Program-made: the position numbers and the translations under genes | Assembly: GCA_910578765.1 (NCBI GenBank) | Contig: CAJTRW010000033.1 | Span: 1-19,688 of the forward strand | Source of the DNA: an uncultured Christensenella sp. | GTDB lineage: Bacteria; Bacillota; Clostridia; Christensenellales; Borkfalkiaceae | Length of the DNA: 19,688 nucleotides | Reading direction: 5' to 3' | Part shown: piece by piece, positions 1 through 6,796 of the stretch | Layout: the number at the start of each line of letters is the position of its first letter | How positions within the stretch are numbered: the stretch's first letter is position 1 | Notes under the pieces: generated by a model | Databases searched by the model: none | Seen by the model: only the letters and a program-made list of their open reading frames with translations | What the model was told of the DNA's origin: nothing

Positions 1-20
1 AACAACGGATATCCGTTGTT
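1..20. repeat. Perfect 20-bp palindrome at the window edge
   Basis: Bases 1-10 are the exact reverse complement of bases 11-20. The following bases to about 58 contain TTGAGAAATCCG and a CCCCAAGGAGAAG stretch that look like part of a dispersed repeat arm. If the palindrome continues to the left of the window, its centre lies at 10/11 and this is the middle of a larger inverted repeat. The left arm cannot be seen, so the full size is unknown. Confidence 0.6.
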
Positions 21-56
21 TTGAGAAATCCGTCCTCGTCCCCAAGGAGAAGCCTT

Positions 57-243
57 CTTGTGAGTCGCAGGCCGCACAGCTAACAGTCGCGCGGGGTAAG
101 CAACGTTCCAGTAGGCTGAGGAAGTCAGGTAACTATATTTGTACGCATAGTCATAACTGCCTGAACGCAGCCAAGTGTAGCCCGTAATAAGTTTAAAAAA
201 CCGTCGCCGACAATATTGTAACATAGTTTTTACGATTTGTCAT
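57..243 (-). repeat. Variable TWLRSG/VRPA repeat, copy A
   Basis: One of four copies of a short repeat. Reading leftwards, it has a promoter-like ATGACA (243-238), a 17-nt spacer and TACAAT (220-215). A conserved GTCGGCGACGG-T6 segment follows, then an open frame that reads GYTWLRSG, 27 variable codons (158-78, beginning SYDYAYKYSYL and ending YPARLLA) and VRPATHK. Copy C shares the YPARLLA ending. The frame is open from an ATG inside the promoter region, but that ATG would lie upstream of the transcription start. The residue pattern resembles the C-terminal variable region of C-type-lectin/FGE-fold proteins. Whether the unit is translated, is an RNA, or is a donor or remnant cassette cannot be told from the sequence. 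Confidence 0.7.
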
Positions 244-251
244 TAATTGCA

Positions 252-364
252 TGTCATTCTGAACGCAGTGAAGAATCTGTATTTCAGATCCTGACGCGAT
301 TGACGCTGTGCGTAACAATCGCTATTCCGTCGCTTCGCTCCTTACGGCAAGCCTCAGGATGACA
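252..364. repeat. REP/MITE-like dispersed repeat between copies A and B
   Basis: The left end reads TGTCATTCTGA (252-262) and the right end TCAGGATGACA (354-364). These are inverted with one mismatch. The inside carries the ACGCAGTGAAGAATCT and TTCAGATCCT words that recur at 19318-19458, and related words occur at 11033-11290. No coding function is visible. Elements of this appearance are common as non-coding dispersed repeats in gut Firmicutes. Confidence 0.65.
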
Positions 365-382
365 ATAAAATAAGCCAACCGC

Positions 383-571
383 TTTGTGAGTCGCAGGCCG
401 CACAGAAAACCGACGGGCAGGAAATGTATAATAATATGCACCGTAAGACGAAAGGTAACGCGCATTATCACTGGGATTTCGTGCACCGGAACGCAGCCAA
501 GTGTAGCCTTTAAATAAGTTATAAAAACCGTCGCCGACAGTCATTATACCGCAAAATTCCCCTTATGTAAA
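383..571 (-). repeat. Variable TWLRSG/VRPA repeat, copy B
   Basis: Reading leftwards, it has TTTACA (571-566), a 17-nt spacer, TATAAT (548-543) and the conserved GTCGGCGACGG segment. GYTWLRSG follows, then 27 variable codons (484-404, beginning ARNPSDNARYL and ending FPARRFS) and VRPATHK. The ending RRFS is shared with copy D. The 5' segment is read here as VGDGFYNLFK, whereas copies A and D read it as CRRRFF or CRRRFFN, so the reading frame of that segment differs between copies. After VRPATHK the frame runs on into the dispersed repeat (to 284) and is unlikely to be a real extension. Confidence 0.7.
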
Positions 572-576
572 CGATA

Positions 577-795
577 TCAACGCTTATTCGCGCCCGAACG
601 CAAACGGTTTGAAATGCGCTCGTGCCGTTCAAGCACGCCTACCATGGGGTTTGGCGCCTGCTTTTTTTGAGGGGAGGTTTCGGGCTCGGCGGACTTGTTT
701 TCCGTTTGTTCGCGCATTGCGTCGGACGTGTTCCGCCCCGCCGTCAGCGCCTGCAAAGTCTGTAATATATTTAACAGTGCGAATTTTTCCGTAAT
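577..795 (-). CDS. Small hypothetical protein with probable ATT start
   Basis: On the minus strand an open frame of 72 codons begins with ATT at 795-793 and ends with TGA at 579-577. A strong Shine-Dalgarno (AAAAGGAG, GGAG at 804-801) lies 5 nt before the ATT. I see no in-frame ATG, GTG or TTG close to it. The product would read (M)TEKFALLNILQTLQAL, a polar Pro/Glu/Lys-rich middle, then NPMVGVLERHERISNR and a basic end. The two amphipathic ends with a disordered linker look protein-like. I do not recognise the family. ATT is a rare start (known in infC). The alternatives are a decayed start codon or a shorter protein from the ATG at residue 27. The gene is divergent from the lipoprotein gene and they share the AT-rich region 796-924. 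Confidence 0.5.
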   Translation of the reverse strand: MTEKFALLNILQTLQALTAGRNTSDAMREQTENKSAEPETSPQKKQAPNPMVGVLERHERISNRLRSGANKR

Positions 796-842
796 AAATT
801 CTCCTTTTATTAAATTTTCGTTAAAATCAAGCTTAAAAATTA

Positions 843-871
843 TTGCTTAAACATTGCTTTTGGTATATAAT
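843..871 (+). promoter_or_regulatory. SigA-type promoter for the lipoprotein gene
   Basis: TTGCTT (843-848) and TATAAT (866-871) are separated by 17 nt. The predicted start of transcription is near 878, giving a leader of about 47 nt. A GGAG Shine-Dalgarno sits just ahead of the ATG at 925. Confidence 0.65.
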
Positions 872-924
872 AATTAAAGCTTAAAAGGCAAAATATAAGT
901 TTTTAACCTCTTTCGGAGTTAAAT

Positions 925-3219
925 ATGAGTAAATCCTTTACTAAAATTATATGCATTTTTGTCGCGGCGGTTGCCGCGCTGGGTATCGCAGTGCTTTCCG
1001 CATGCGGCGGCACGTACAAAGCGTCGGCGCTTAAAGGCGACTATTCGGGCGAAGTTTCCTCCAACGGCGGTTTCGCGGTGGAAAAGGGAAACTACATCTA
1101 TTTTATAAACGGCAAGCAAGCCAATACCGCGGACAACACCTTCGGCATGCCTGTTAAAGGCGCCGTAATGCGTATTTCCAAGACCGATTTTTCCGCACGC
1201 AACTACGACGCGGCGGAAACAGTCGTTCCCCATATAGCTTATTCCGGTCAGTACAACGCGGGTATTTATATTTACGGCGACTACGTTTATTACGCTACTC
1301 CTTCAACCGAAAAGAACAGCAACGGCGAAATACAGAACTCTTATCTCGCGTTCAAGCGTACTAAGCTGGACGCTACGGGAACCATGAAGGATTATTATAT
1401 CCAGCTTTCCGACAGCGCGACGGATTACCGTTACGTCGAAATAGACGGCACGGTCTATCTTCTTTACGTTGCGACCAACGAAAAGCTTTACGGCGAAAGC
1501 ACCGGCTGTACCAATATCCATTCCGTCAATCTTACAACGCGCGCGAACACTTTGCTTGCGTACAACGTGGACGGCTATGTTTTCGACGGCGTCGACGCGA
1601 CGAACGGAAGAATTTATTACACGATGAAGGTCAAAAATCTTACGACCGACAGTTTATATTCGAATTACAACCAAATTTACACCGTGACAGCGGACGCGGA
1701 TAAGCCCAATGAATACGATTTCTCCGCGGTGAAAGATTACGACGCGGACAAATATCCCATGTACGTAAACTGCGGCAAGCTTATATTCGACGGAATAGGC
1801 GCGATAGACAGTATTACGGAGGACGTAACCCAATTTAACGGAATTACGGCAGAAGAAGCCAAGGAAATAAAACACAGCCCGTACACGTACGCGCTGTCAA
1901 GCTACGACGGCGTTAACGGTATGCTGTATTATACGCGTATAAGCAAGGTTGTCGAGTCCGAGGGAAGCAAGGCGCTTTTCGCGGTAAAGGAGAGCGATTT
2001 GCTTTCCGAAACCCATAATTGCGTAAAGAGCAATCCCGACAATTCCGCTTGTCTGATAACCGACTCCGCCGCCGCAGGCAATTATACTTATCTCTATAAG
2101 GACGGCGCGCCCGAAAGCGTGCTGATAGCGGGCGACGCGGGCTTTACGAAAGCTAAGATAATAGACGGCAAAATAACTACAGAAAAGCATCCCAACGAAA
2201 ATTACGAAAACAGGTTCCTTATTCGCTGCGACGGCAAGCCGACGGTGCTGTTTACCGCAAGCCATGACGGCGTTAACTATATATATTATTCGTTATCCAG
2301 CGACGGCGGTGACTCGATAAACCGCGTGGGTATAGACGGCGTCAATAACGACTACAACGGCTATAAACCCGACGAAACCACGGACGAATTTACGTCCGTC
2401 AACATTTTGGATTTGGACGCTTGTTCCGACTGGTACAAGCCCGAAATGATAGACGGTCAGATAATTTTCGCAACGGAAACCGAAGCCGATTATGTGGACG
2501 ACTACAATTATATAATGGTCTGCGACCTCAGAAAGGAAGGGAAAGTCCTGACAAACGCGCAGATAAGCGATTTGAACGACCTGTACGAGGGCATTACCGA
2601 GCAAATAGATAAAATAGACGCGGAGGTTTACGAAAACCTTCCCAACGCGCTGCATTACGCTTTCCTTACCGGCGACAGGGATTACCTTGCCAAGCTGATA
2701 AAGGCTTATACGGATATTCTCGGTTACGACGAGGAAAAATTCTGGTCGGTGCAGTCGGTTGAAAAATATTACGCGTTTATAGACGCGAAGCCCGACGGCG
2801 AGTGGGGAGATTATTCCGCCGCCGTTAAAGTCAACGGAAAGGACGTAGCCGCTAACAAGCGCGACTATTACTATACGTTCCTCGGTGCAATACCCAAGGA
2901 CGATAACGAGCTTTATACCGAGGCTTTGAGGAATAAATATCTGCAAAGCTATCCCGTCAAGGAAGGAAAAGAGTGGTACGAGCCGCTCGGCGTAAATTCC
3001 GAATTAAAGGGCGCGTTTGCCGTGATCGGCATAGTGCTTGCGGGACTTATAGTAATTGCGGCGGCAGTAACCGTACCTCTCGTGATAGTCAAAAAGCGCA
3101 AGAAGTCGGAGCCTGTTTACAGAAAGAGATATAAAGTCGATACCACGGACGATAAAAACATCAACGTTTACGAGGATGAAAATTCTTCCGTAAATAAAGA
3201 CGGCGAAGCCAACGACTGA
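925..3219 (+). CDS. Large lipoprotein with C-terminal membrane anchor, propeller-like repeats
   Basis: The 764-aa product begins with a signal peptide and a clear lipobox, LSAC with Cys27, followed by GG, so it should be exported and lipid-modified. The body is rich in Tyr/Asp and repeats motifs such as YIYFING, YVYYAT, MLYYTRI and YIYYSLSSDGG. This is typical of DUF5050-like beta-propeller or WD-like extracytoplasmic domains in Clostridia (inference from pattern). Near the end lies a strong hydrophobic stretch (about residues 696-722), followed by KKRKK and a polar 42-residue tail, which by the positive-inside rule is cytoplasmic. The protein would thus be held by a lipid at the front and a helix at the back. 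Function is unknown; a sensor or surface scaffold role is possible. The gene is monocistronic, with its own promoter and a downstream hairpin. Confidence 0.85.
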   Translation: MSKSFTKIICIFVAAVAALGIAVLSACGGTYKASALKGDYSGEVSSNGGFAVEKGNYIYFINGKQANTADNTFGMPVKGAVMRISKTDFSARNYDAAETVVPHIAYSGQYNAGIYIYGDYVYYATPSTEKNSNGEIQNSYLAFKRTKLDATGTMKDYYIQLSDSATDYRYVEIDGTVYLLYVATNEKLYGESTGCTNIHSVNLTTRANTLLAYNVDGYVFDGVDATNGRIYYTMKVKNLTTDSLYSNYNQIYTVTADADKPNEYDFSAVKDYDADKYPMYVNCGKLIFDGIGAIDSITEDVTQFNGITAEEAKEIKHSPYTYALSSYDGVNGMLYYTRISKVVESEGSKALFAVKESDLLSETHNCVKSNPDNSACLITDSAAAGNYTYLYKDGAPESVLIAGDAGFTKAKIIDGKITTEKHPNENYENRFLIRCDGKPTVLFTASHDGVNYIYYSLSSDGGDSINRVGIDGVNNDYNGYKPDETTDEFTSVNILDLDACSDWYKPEMIDGQIIFATETEADYVDDYNYIMVCDLRKEGKVLTNAQISDLNDLYEGITEQIDKIDAEVYENLPNALHYAFLTGDRDYLAKLIKAYTDILGYDEEKFWSVQSVEKYYAFIDAKPDGEWGDYSAAVKVNGKDVAANKRDYYYTFLGAIPKDDNELYTEALRNKYLQSYPVKEGKEWYEPLGVNSELKGAFAVIGIVLAGLIVIAAAVTVPLVIVKKRKKSEPVYRKRYKVDTTDDKNINVYEDENSSVNKDGEAND

Positions 3220-3243
3220 AAAATTTAAATTTTTAAAAAATTA

Positions 3244-3275
3244 CAACCCCCTGCCGCATAAGCGGCGGGGGGTTG
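3244..3275. terminator. GC-rich hairpin after the lipoprotein gene
   Basis: A 14-bp stem (3244-3257 with 3262-3275, one T-G pair) has an ATAA loop. On the plus strand it is not followed by a clean T run. On the minus strand it is followed by TAATTTTTT. It probably ends or protects the lipoprotein transcript. The remaining non-coding stretch up to 3454 shows only an imperfect 22-bp dyad at 3290-3311. Confidence 0.6.
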
Positions 3276-3454
3276 CGCATTATAATTCAAGTACTGTAAG
3301 CTTTACGTACTGTCGACGCATTTTTATATGTTTTTACCGGCGGGAAAACGGCGGTTAACCCGATAAAAACGAACATGTCGTCGCCGAACGTCCGCAACTG
3401 AATAAAACAGATTAAAAAAATTTAAAAAAACGTAAAAAACGCTTATAAAAACAG

Positions 3455-3483
3455 TTTACAAATGCAAAATTTATTAATATAAT
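3455..3483 (+). promoter_or_regulatory. SigA-type promoter for the zinc-ribbon gene
   Basis: TTTACA (3455-3460) and TATAAT (3478-3483) are separated by 17 nt in a very AT-rich stretch. Transcription would start near 3490, leaving a leader of about 95 nt before the ATG at 3585. Confidence 0.65.
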
Positions 3484-3584
3484 GTTACCACAAAAAAGCA
3501 ATCAGAAAACTTCCGTAAAAGTTTATCACTTGCGTTTTGCGGCGCATAGGCTGTATTATACGGTAATTTGGAGAAAAAAATTTT

Positions 3585-4088
3585 ATGGTCAAGTACGGTA
3601 AATGTCCCCGTTGCGAACTTAATTATATCGACTTGGATAAACAGGAATACTGCGACGTTTGCATAGCCGAGTTGAAGGGTGCCAAGCTTCAGTTCGCAGA
3701 TCTGGACGACGAGGATTTCGAGGCTATCGACGCGGAGACCGAACAGTCCGAGCTTTGCCCCGTCTGCGGCGTAAACAAGATAAGCTACGGCGAAAAAATG
3801 TGCGAAAGCTGCAAACAGGAAAGCGAATATCAGGACGAGGAAGAAGAAGTCGATATCGAAAAAGACGAGGAATGGAAGAATTATCTCGACGATGACGACG
3901 GTTCCGACCTGACGGTCGACGACGAAACGCTTCAGGAAGAACTCGACGCAGAGTTGGAGGACGAGGAAGAAGACAACGGCGACGACGACGATTTCTTCGA
4001 CGACGATCTGGACTCGCTTGACGATTTGGAGGACGACGACTTCGACGACGATGACGACGACGAAGACGATGACGACGACGATTTCTGA
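3585..4088 (+). CDS. Zinc-ribbon protein with long poly-acidic tail
   Basis: The 167-aa protein has two parts. Residues 1-80 carry four CxxC knuckles: Cys7/10, Cys23/26, Cys58/61 and Cys73/76. This pattern would form two zinc ribbons. From about residue 84 to the end the chain is almost only Asp and Glu with scattered Phe/Leu, including runs of six Asp. Such tails occur in proteins that mimic nucleic acid or modulate polymerase, for example the RNA polymerase delta subunit; that comparison is by composition only. GGAG at 3570-3573 supports the ATG start. I do not recognise a named family. The gene stands alone between its promoter and a terminator. The tail is encoded by near-repetitive GAC/GAT triplets, which could be prone to slippage. 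Confidence 0.85.
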   Translation: MVKYGKCPRCELNYIDLDKQEYCDVCIAELKGAKLQFADLDDEDFEAIDAETEQSELCPVCGVNKISYGEKMCESCKQESEYQDEEEEVDIEKDEEWKNYLDDDDGSDLTVDDETLQEELDAELEDEEEDNGDDDDFFDDDLDSLDDLEDDDFDDDDDDEDDDDDDF

Positions 4089-4111
4089 TTTTAATAAAAT
4101 TCGGATTATCC

Positions 4112-4150
4112 GCGGATTTGCCCAACGGCAAATCCGCATTTATCTTTTAA
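4112..4150 (+). terminator. Intrinsic terminator after the zinc-ribbon gene
   Basis: A perfect 11-bp stem (4112-4122 with 4127-4137) has a CAAC loop and is followed by ATTTATCTTTT. Confidence 0.8.
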
Positions 4151-4204
4151 GGCTGGTGCCGTACGGAAAAGCGGCGGACAAGCCTGTACCGCAAAGGAAT
4201 ATTT

Positions 4205-4480
4205 TTGCCTGAAATTGGTAAAAATATTTATATGATTAAAGCAAATACAACGATAAAATCCATTAAAGAAACGGTAACTTCCTTTTATAACAAGCCGGTG
4301 ACGGTAAAACTCAATCTCGGCAGAAACAAGTTTGTCACGTTCGCCGCTACGCTGAGCGGAATTTATCCCTCGCTGTTTACGGTCAGCCCCGACGATAAAA
4401 ACTTTCTGGGCAAAACGGCTTATTCGTATTCGGAAATACTCTGCGGCAGGGTAAAAATTTCCGAACGCGCCGCCGAATAA
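4205..4480 (+). CDS. veg: Veg family protein
   Basis: This small basic protein matches the Veg family (DUF1021) of Firmicutes. It has IKSIKETV, then VTVKLNLGRNKFVTFAATLSGIYPSLFTV, and the closing block YSYSEILCGRVKI, which parallels the B. subtilis YPSVFVIQL...YSYADILTETVEL pattern. In Bacillus, Veg promotes biofilm matrix expression and affects spore outgrowth; its molecular role is not settled. Two starts are possible. TTG at 4205 has a good Shine-Dalgarno (AAAGGA, 4193-4198, 6 nt away). ATG at 4232 fits the usual family length (82 aa) but has no clear ribosome site. I give the TTG start on that ground. In Bacillus, veg lies near ispE and ksgA, as it does here. Confidence 0.88.
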   Translation: MPEIGKNIYMIKANTTIKSIKETVTSFYNKPVTVKLNLGRNKFVTFAATLSGIYPSLFTVSPDDKNFLGKTAYSYSEILCGRVKISERAAE

Positions 4481-4488
4481 AATTTTAA

Positions 4489-4518
4489 GAATATAAAGCC
4501 GCGGTCGGGCATATTATA
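4489..4518 (+). promoter_or_regulatory. SigE/SigK-like mother-cell promoter for the SipL-like gene
   Basis: GAATATA (4489-4495), 14 nt, then CATATTATA (4510-4518). This fits the SigE pattern (ATA-type -35, 14-15 nt, CATA-type -10), and the -10 also fits SigK CATAnnnTA. The ATG at 4556 lies about 30 nt after the predicted start. SipL is a SigE-dependent mother-cell protein in C. difficile, which agrees with this. Confidence 0.5.
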
Positions 4519-4555
4519 CCTTGTATACATTCGGCGGTGCCGAGGGAGGGTTTTT

Positions 4556-6025
4556 ATGTCTATATCAACGCAGTATTCAACGAATACTTTTACGCGGCGC
4601 ATCGCCGACATTAAATCGCAATCCATTGTGGAAATACGCTTTTCGGGACAGGACGCGGGCGAAATCGTCGCCGTGTATCCTCAGGTTTGCCTGTCCTCTT
4701 GCGAGGCGTCCAACGGAAGAATTAATTATAACGGCAGGCTGGTCTGCACGGTGGTTTACGCGGACGAAAACGGAAAGCTCTGCCGTATGCAGAAGGGCGC
4801 GGAATTTTCGCACTTCTGCGACGACGAGAGGGTGGCGCCCGCTCACACTGCGCTGTGCACGCTTTCCGGCGAGCGCGCGCAGATAAAGCGCGACGGCTCC
4901 TCCTGGCTGGTTGCCGTGGTCGTAGGCGCGCAGATAGCCGTCTACGCCTCCGCGGAGAGGAATTTTCTTGCTTCCGCCGAGGGCGCCGTGTGCCGCACGG
5001 AAAACGTAAAGCTTTACACTGCGGTTACGTTCAGCGGCGAAAGCGAGGTTGAGGACGACTTCGACTGCAATGCTGAGGACGTACTTCTTCCCGCAGCGGA
5101 GGCGCTTGTTCTTGACTGTACCTGCGGCGCGGGCGCGGTTAAAATAAGCGGCGAAATTTATCTTTCTCTGCTTGCCGTCCGCGACGGAAAACCCGTCAGT
5201 CTGGACAGGATAATTCCTTTCAAGTCGGAAATTGCGTGCGAGGAGGCGCTGTTGCAGAGAAGCGCGTTCTGTCGCGCCGAGATAAAGGAAATAAGCGTCA
5301 ACGCGCGCGTCAACGAGGAAAAGGGCAAGTGCGGCGTAGAAGTTACCGCGCAGCTCGGTTTTGCCGGACATTACTTCGAGGAGGAGGAAACGTCCGCGGT
5401 GTGCGACGCGTTCTCGCGCGAAAACGAATTGAAGCTTAATTTCGCCGAAGAAAGCGTCTGTCCGAGCAAGGAAATCAAAGTGTATTCCGAGCGCGTGGGC
5501 GGGCTGTGCGCTACAAAGGCTAAGCTTGATTATACCTGTGCTTTTCTTGCCGCGGCGGCGCCCCGTGCGGAATTTGCCCGCTCGGGCGACGGTGTGGAGG
5601 GCAGCGTTACCGCCACGCTTTTATACGAACAGAACGGTGAAATCCGTGCGACGGAGGTCAATCTTCCGTTTACGGTAACGCTTAACGGACTCGGCGAATG
5701 CAATGCGGTTAATATCGCCGTTTGCGGCGTTAACATGCGCCAGCGCTCCGAGGGCGAGTGCGAGGCGGAGGCGGTGTTGAAAATTGCCGCGTCGGAGTGT
5801 CTAAGTGAAAACGTGAAATACGTCTGCGGCGTCGAGGAGGGCGAGAGCGTCCCCGTAAACGACTGCGCATTAAGCGTTTACATACCTGCCGCCGGCGACG
5901 ACTTGTGGGCTACGGCAAAGAAACTCAGGCAAAGCCCGCAGGAGATTGAAACCACCAATCCCGAGCTTTCGTTCCCGCTTACGGGCAAGGAAAGAATTCT
6001 TATTTACAGACCTAAAATAACCTGA
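4556..6025 (+). CDS. sipL: SipL-like spore morphogenesis protein (SPOCS/DUF3794 plus LysM)
   Basis: The 489-aa protein is built from several SPOCS (DUF3794) repeats. Each is beta-rich and carries phrases of the type GEIYLSLLAVRDGKPVSL and VTATLLYEQNGEI. It ends with a LysM-like domain (about 437-485: LSVYIPAAGDDLWATAKKLRQ...IETTNPEL...ERILIYR). This is the architecture of C. difficile SipL (about 519 aa), a mother-cell protein that binds SpoIVA through its LysM domain to drive coat and cortex assembly. The ribosome site GGGAGGG (4544-4550) lies 5 nt before the ATG. The gene sits between veg and ispE, as commonly seen for this family in Clostridia. No membrane segment or signal peptide is seen, consistent with a cytosolic mother-cell protein. 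The exact orthology is inferred from architecture and context. Confidence 0.85.
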   Translation: MSISTQYSTNTFTRRIADIKSQSIVEIRFSGQDAGEIVAVYPQVCLSSCEASNGRINYNGRLVCTVVYADENGKLCRMQKGAEFSHFCDDERVAPAHTALCTLSGERAQIKRDGSSWLVAVVVGAQIAVYASAERNFLASAEGAVCRTENVKLYTAVTFSGESEVEDDFDCNAEDVLLPAAEALVLDCTCGAGAVKISGEIYLSLLAVRDGKPVSLDRIIPFKSEIACEEALLQRSAFCRAEIKEISVNARVNEEKGKCGVEVTAQLGFAGHYFEEEETSAVCDAFSRENELKLNFAEESVCPSKEIKVYSERVGGLCATKAKLDYTCAFLAAAAPRAEFARSGDGVEGSVTATLLYEQNGEIRATEVNLPFTVTLNGLGECNAVNIAVCGVNMRQRSEGECEAEAVLKIAASECLSENVKYVCGVEEGESVPVNDCALSVYIPAAGDDLWATAKKLRQSPQEIETTNPELSFPLTGKERILIYRPKIT

Positions 6026-6030
6026 TTGTA

Positions 6031-6059
6031 TTGACATTATTCCTTTAATGGTATATAAT
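6031..6059 (+). promoter_or_regulatory. Perfect consensus SigA promoter
   Basis: TTGACA (6031-6036), exactly 17 nt, then TATAAT (6054-6059). It begins 6 bases after the stop of the SipL-like gene and should give strong vegetative expression of the 116-aa gene downstream. Confidence 0.85.
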
Positions 6060-6088
6060 AGTACTATATTAAATACAGAGGTAATTTT

Positions 6089-6439
6089 ATGGCTAATGTT
6101 ACAAGCAGTAAAGTTTTTAAAATTAAACCTGAAAATCAGGTAATAGCGGACGCAGAGGTTATTGACTGCAAATTTGCGGGTACGACCAGCGTAGGCTTCG
6201 GTCCGTTTGCTAAAACTTCGTACATATACAAAGTTTATATCCAGATTGACGGCGTTGAAAAAATAGTCGTTTTAAAGGTTAAAGAAAAACAGGGCTGGAA
6301 TCTTGACGTAGTTAATACCATAAACGCTTTCGGTAAAGCGGTTGACGGAAAACTGCCTGCCAACCCCGGCGATAAGCTTAAAGTAATGTATGACAGAAAC
6401 AAACCCAAAAAATGCAATATTTTGGAACAGGAAGTTTAA
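6089..6439 (+). CDS. Small soluble protein, possibly DUF3592-like fold, strongly promoted
   Basis: The 116-aa protein lacks a signal peptide or membrane helix. The middle reads as beta strands (SYIYKVYIQIDGVEKIVVLKV), and the end has GDKLKVMYDRNKPKKCNIL. That end resembles the closing strand of DUF3592-type domains (G..v.v.YdP..P), but without their membrane helices. The function is unknown. AGAGG ahead of the ATG is an adequate ribosome site. With a perfect consensus promoter in front and a strong terminator behind, it is an isolated, probably highly expressed gene inserted between sipL and ispE. Base usage is less GC-rich than in the neighbours. Confidence 0.8.
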   Translation: MANVTSSKVFKIKPENQVIADAEVIDCKFAGTTSVGFGPFAKTSYIYKVYIQIDGVEKIVVLKVKEKQGWNLDVVNTINAFGKAVDGKLPANPGDKLKVMYDRNKPKKCNILEQEV

Positions 6440-6448
6440 ATAAACCAA

Positions 6449-6482
6449 ACCCCGCCGACCTTGCGGTCGGCGGGGTGTTTTA
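6449..6482 (+). terminator. Intrinsic terminator after the 116-aa gene
   Basis: A 12-bp perfect stem (6449-6460 with 6465-6476) has a TTGC loop and is followed by GTTTTACTGTTT. Confidence 0.85.
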
Positions 6483-6761
6483 CTGTTTAACCGCCATATA
6501 AACGCGGCGAGGGCTTCGCCACGGAACCGTTTACAGTCAGGACGATTATTCTTACGCATATTATGAGGAATCGTATTCTTTTCGGGAAGCGCCGTGAACG
6601 GAATTTCGATATACGGGCATAGCGCCGAAAGCGCTTTATCGTTTGAAAATATTTAAAATCACCTGAGGTAAAGGCGTTTTGGAACAGCGTGCAATATTTT
6701 TAACCGTTATAAAATTTGTCCGTCCGCTTGCGGGCGGATTTCAAATTTGCGTTTAAATCGT
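6483..6761. other. Non-coding gap before ispE with one hairpin
   Basis: I see no credible gene here. The only structure is a hairpin at 6712-6748: outer arms AAATTTG/CAAATTT and an inner CCGTCC/GGGCGG stem around a GCTTGC loop. It ends 13 nt before the ispE -35 box, so it may be the remnant of a terminator or a protein-binding dyad. The rest is featureless AT-rich sequence with remnants of GC-rich words. Confidence 0.5.
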
Positions 6762-6790
6762 TTGGAATACTTTCAACGCTGTGTTATAAT
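6762..6790 (+). promoter_or_regulatory. Extended -10 promoter of ispE
   Basis: TTGGAA (6762-6767), 17 nt, then TATAAT (6785-6790) preceded by TG at the extended position. The ATG of ispE starts 7 nt after the last base of the -10 box, which is where transcription itself should begin. The 20-mer AACGCTGTGTTATAATGCTT (6775-6794) recurs exactly at 19090-19109. Confidence 0.75.
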
Positions 6791-6796
6791 GCTTGT

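Noticed and set aside
609..794. Rightward 61-codon open frame opposite the small gene
   Set aside because: No ribosome site and Arg/Cys-rich composition. The opposite strand has a strong Shine-Dalgarno and a better protein-like frame.
2293..2946. Leftward 217-codon frame inside the lipoprotein gene
   Set aside because: Hydrophobic shadow of a Tyr/Asp-rich reading frame, with no promoter or ribosome site.
3474..4139. Leftward 221-codon frame over the acidic gene
   Set aside because: It reads as runs of Val/Ile/Phe that are simply the complement of GAC/GAG repeats. The plus-strand gene has promoter, ribosome site, zinc motifs and terminator.
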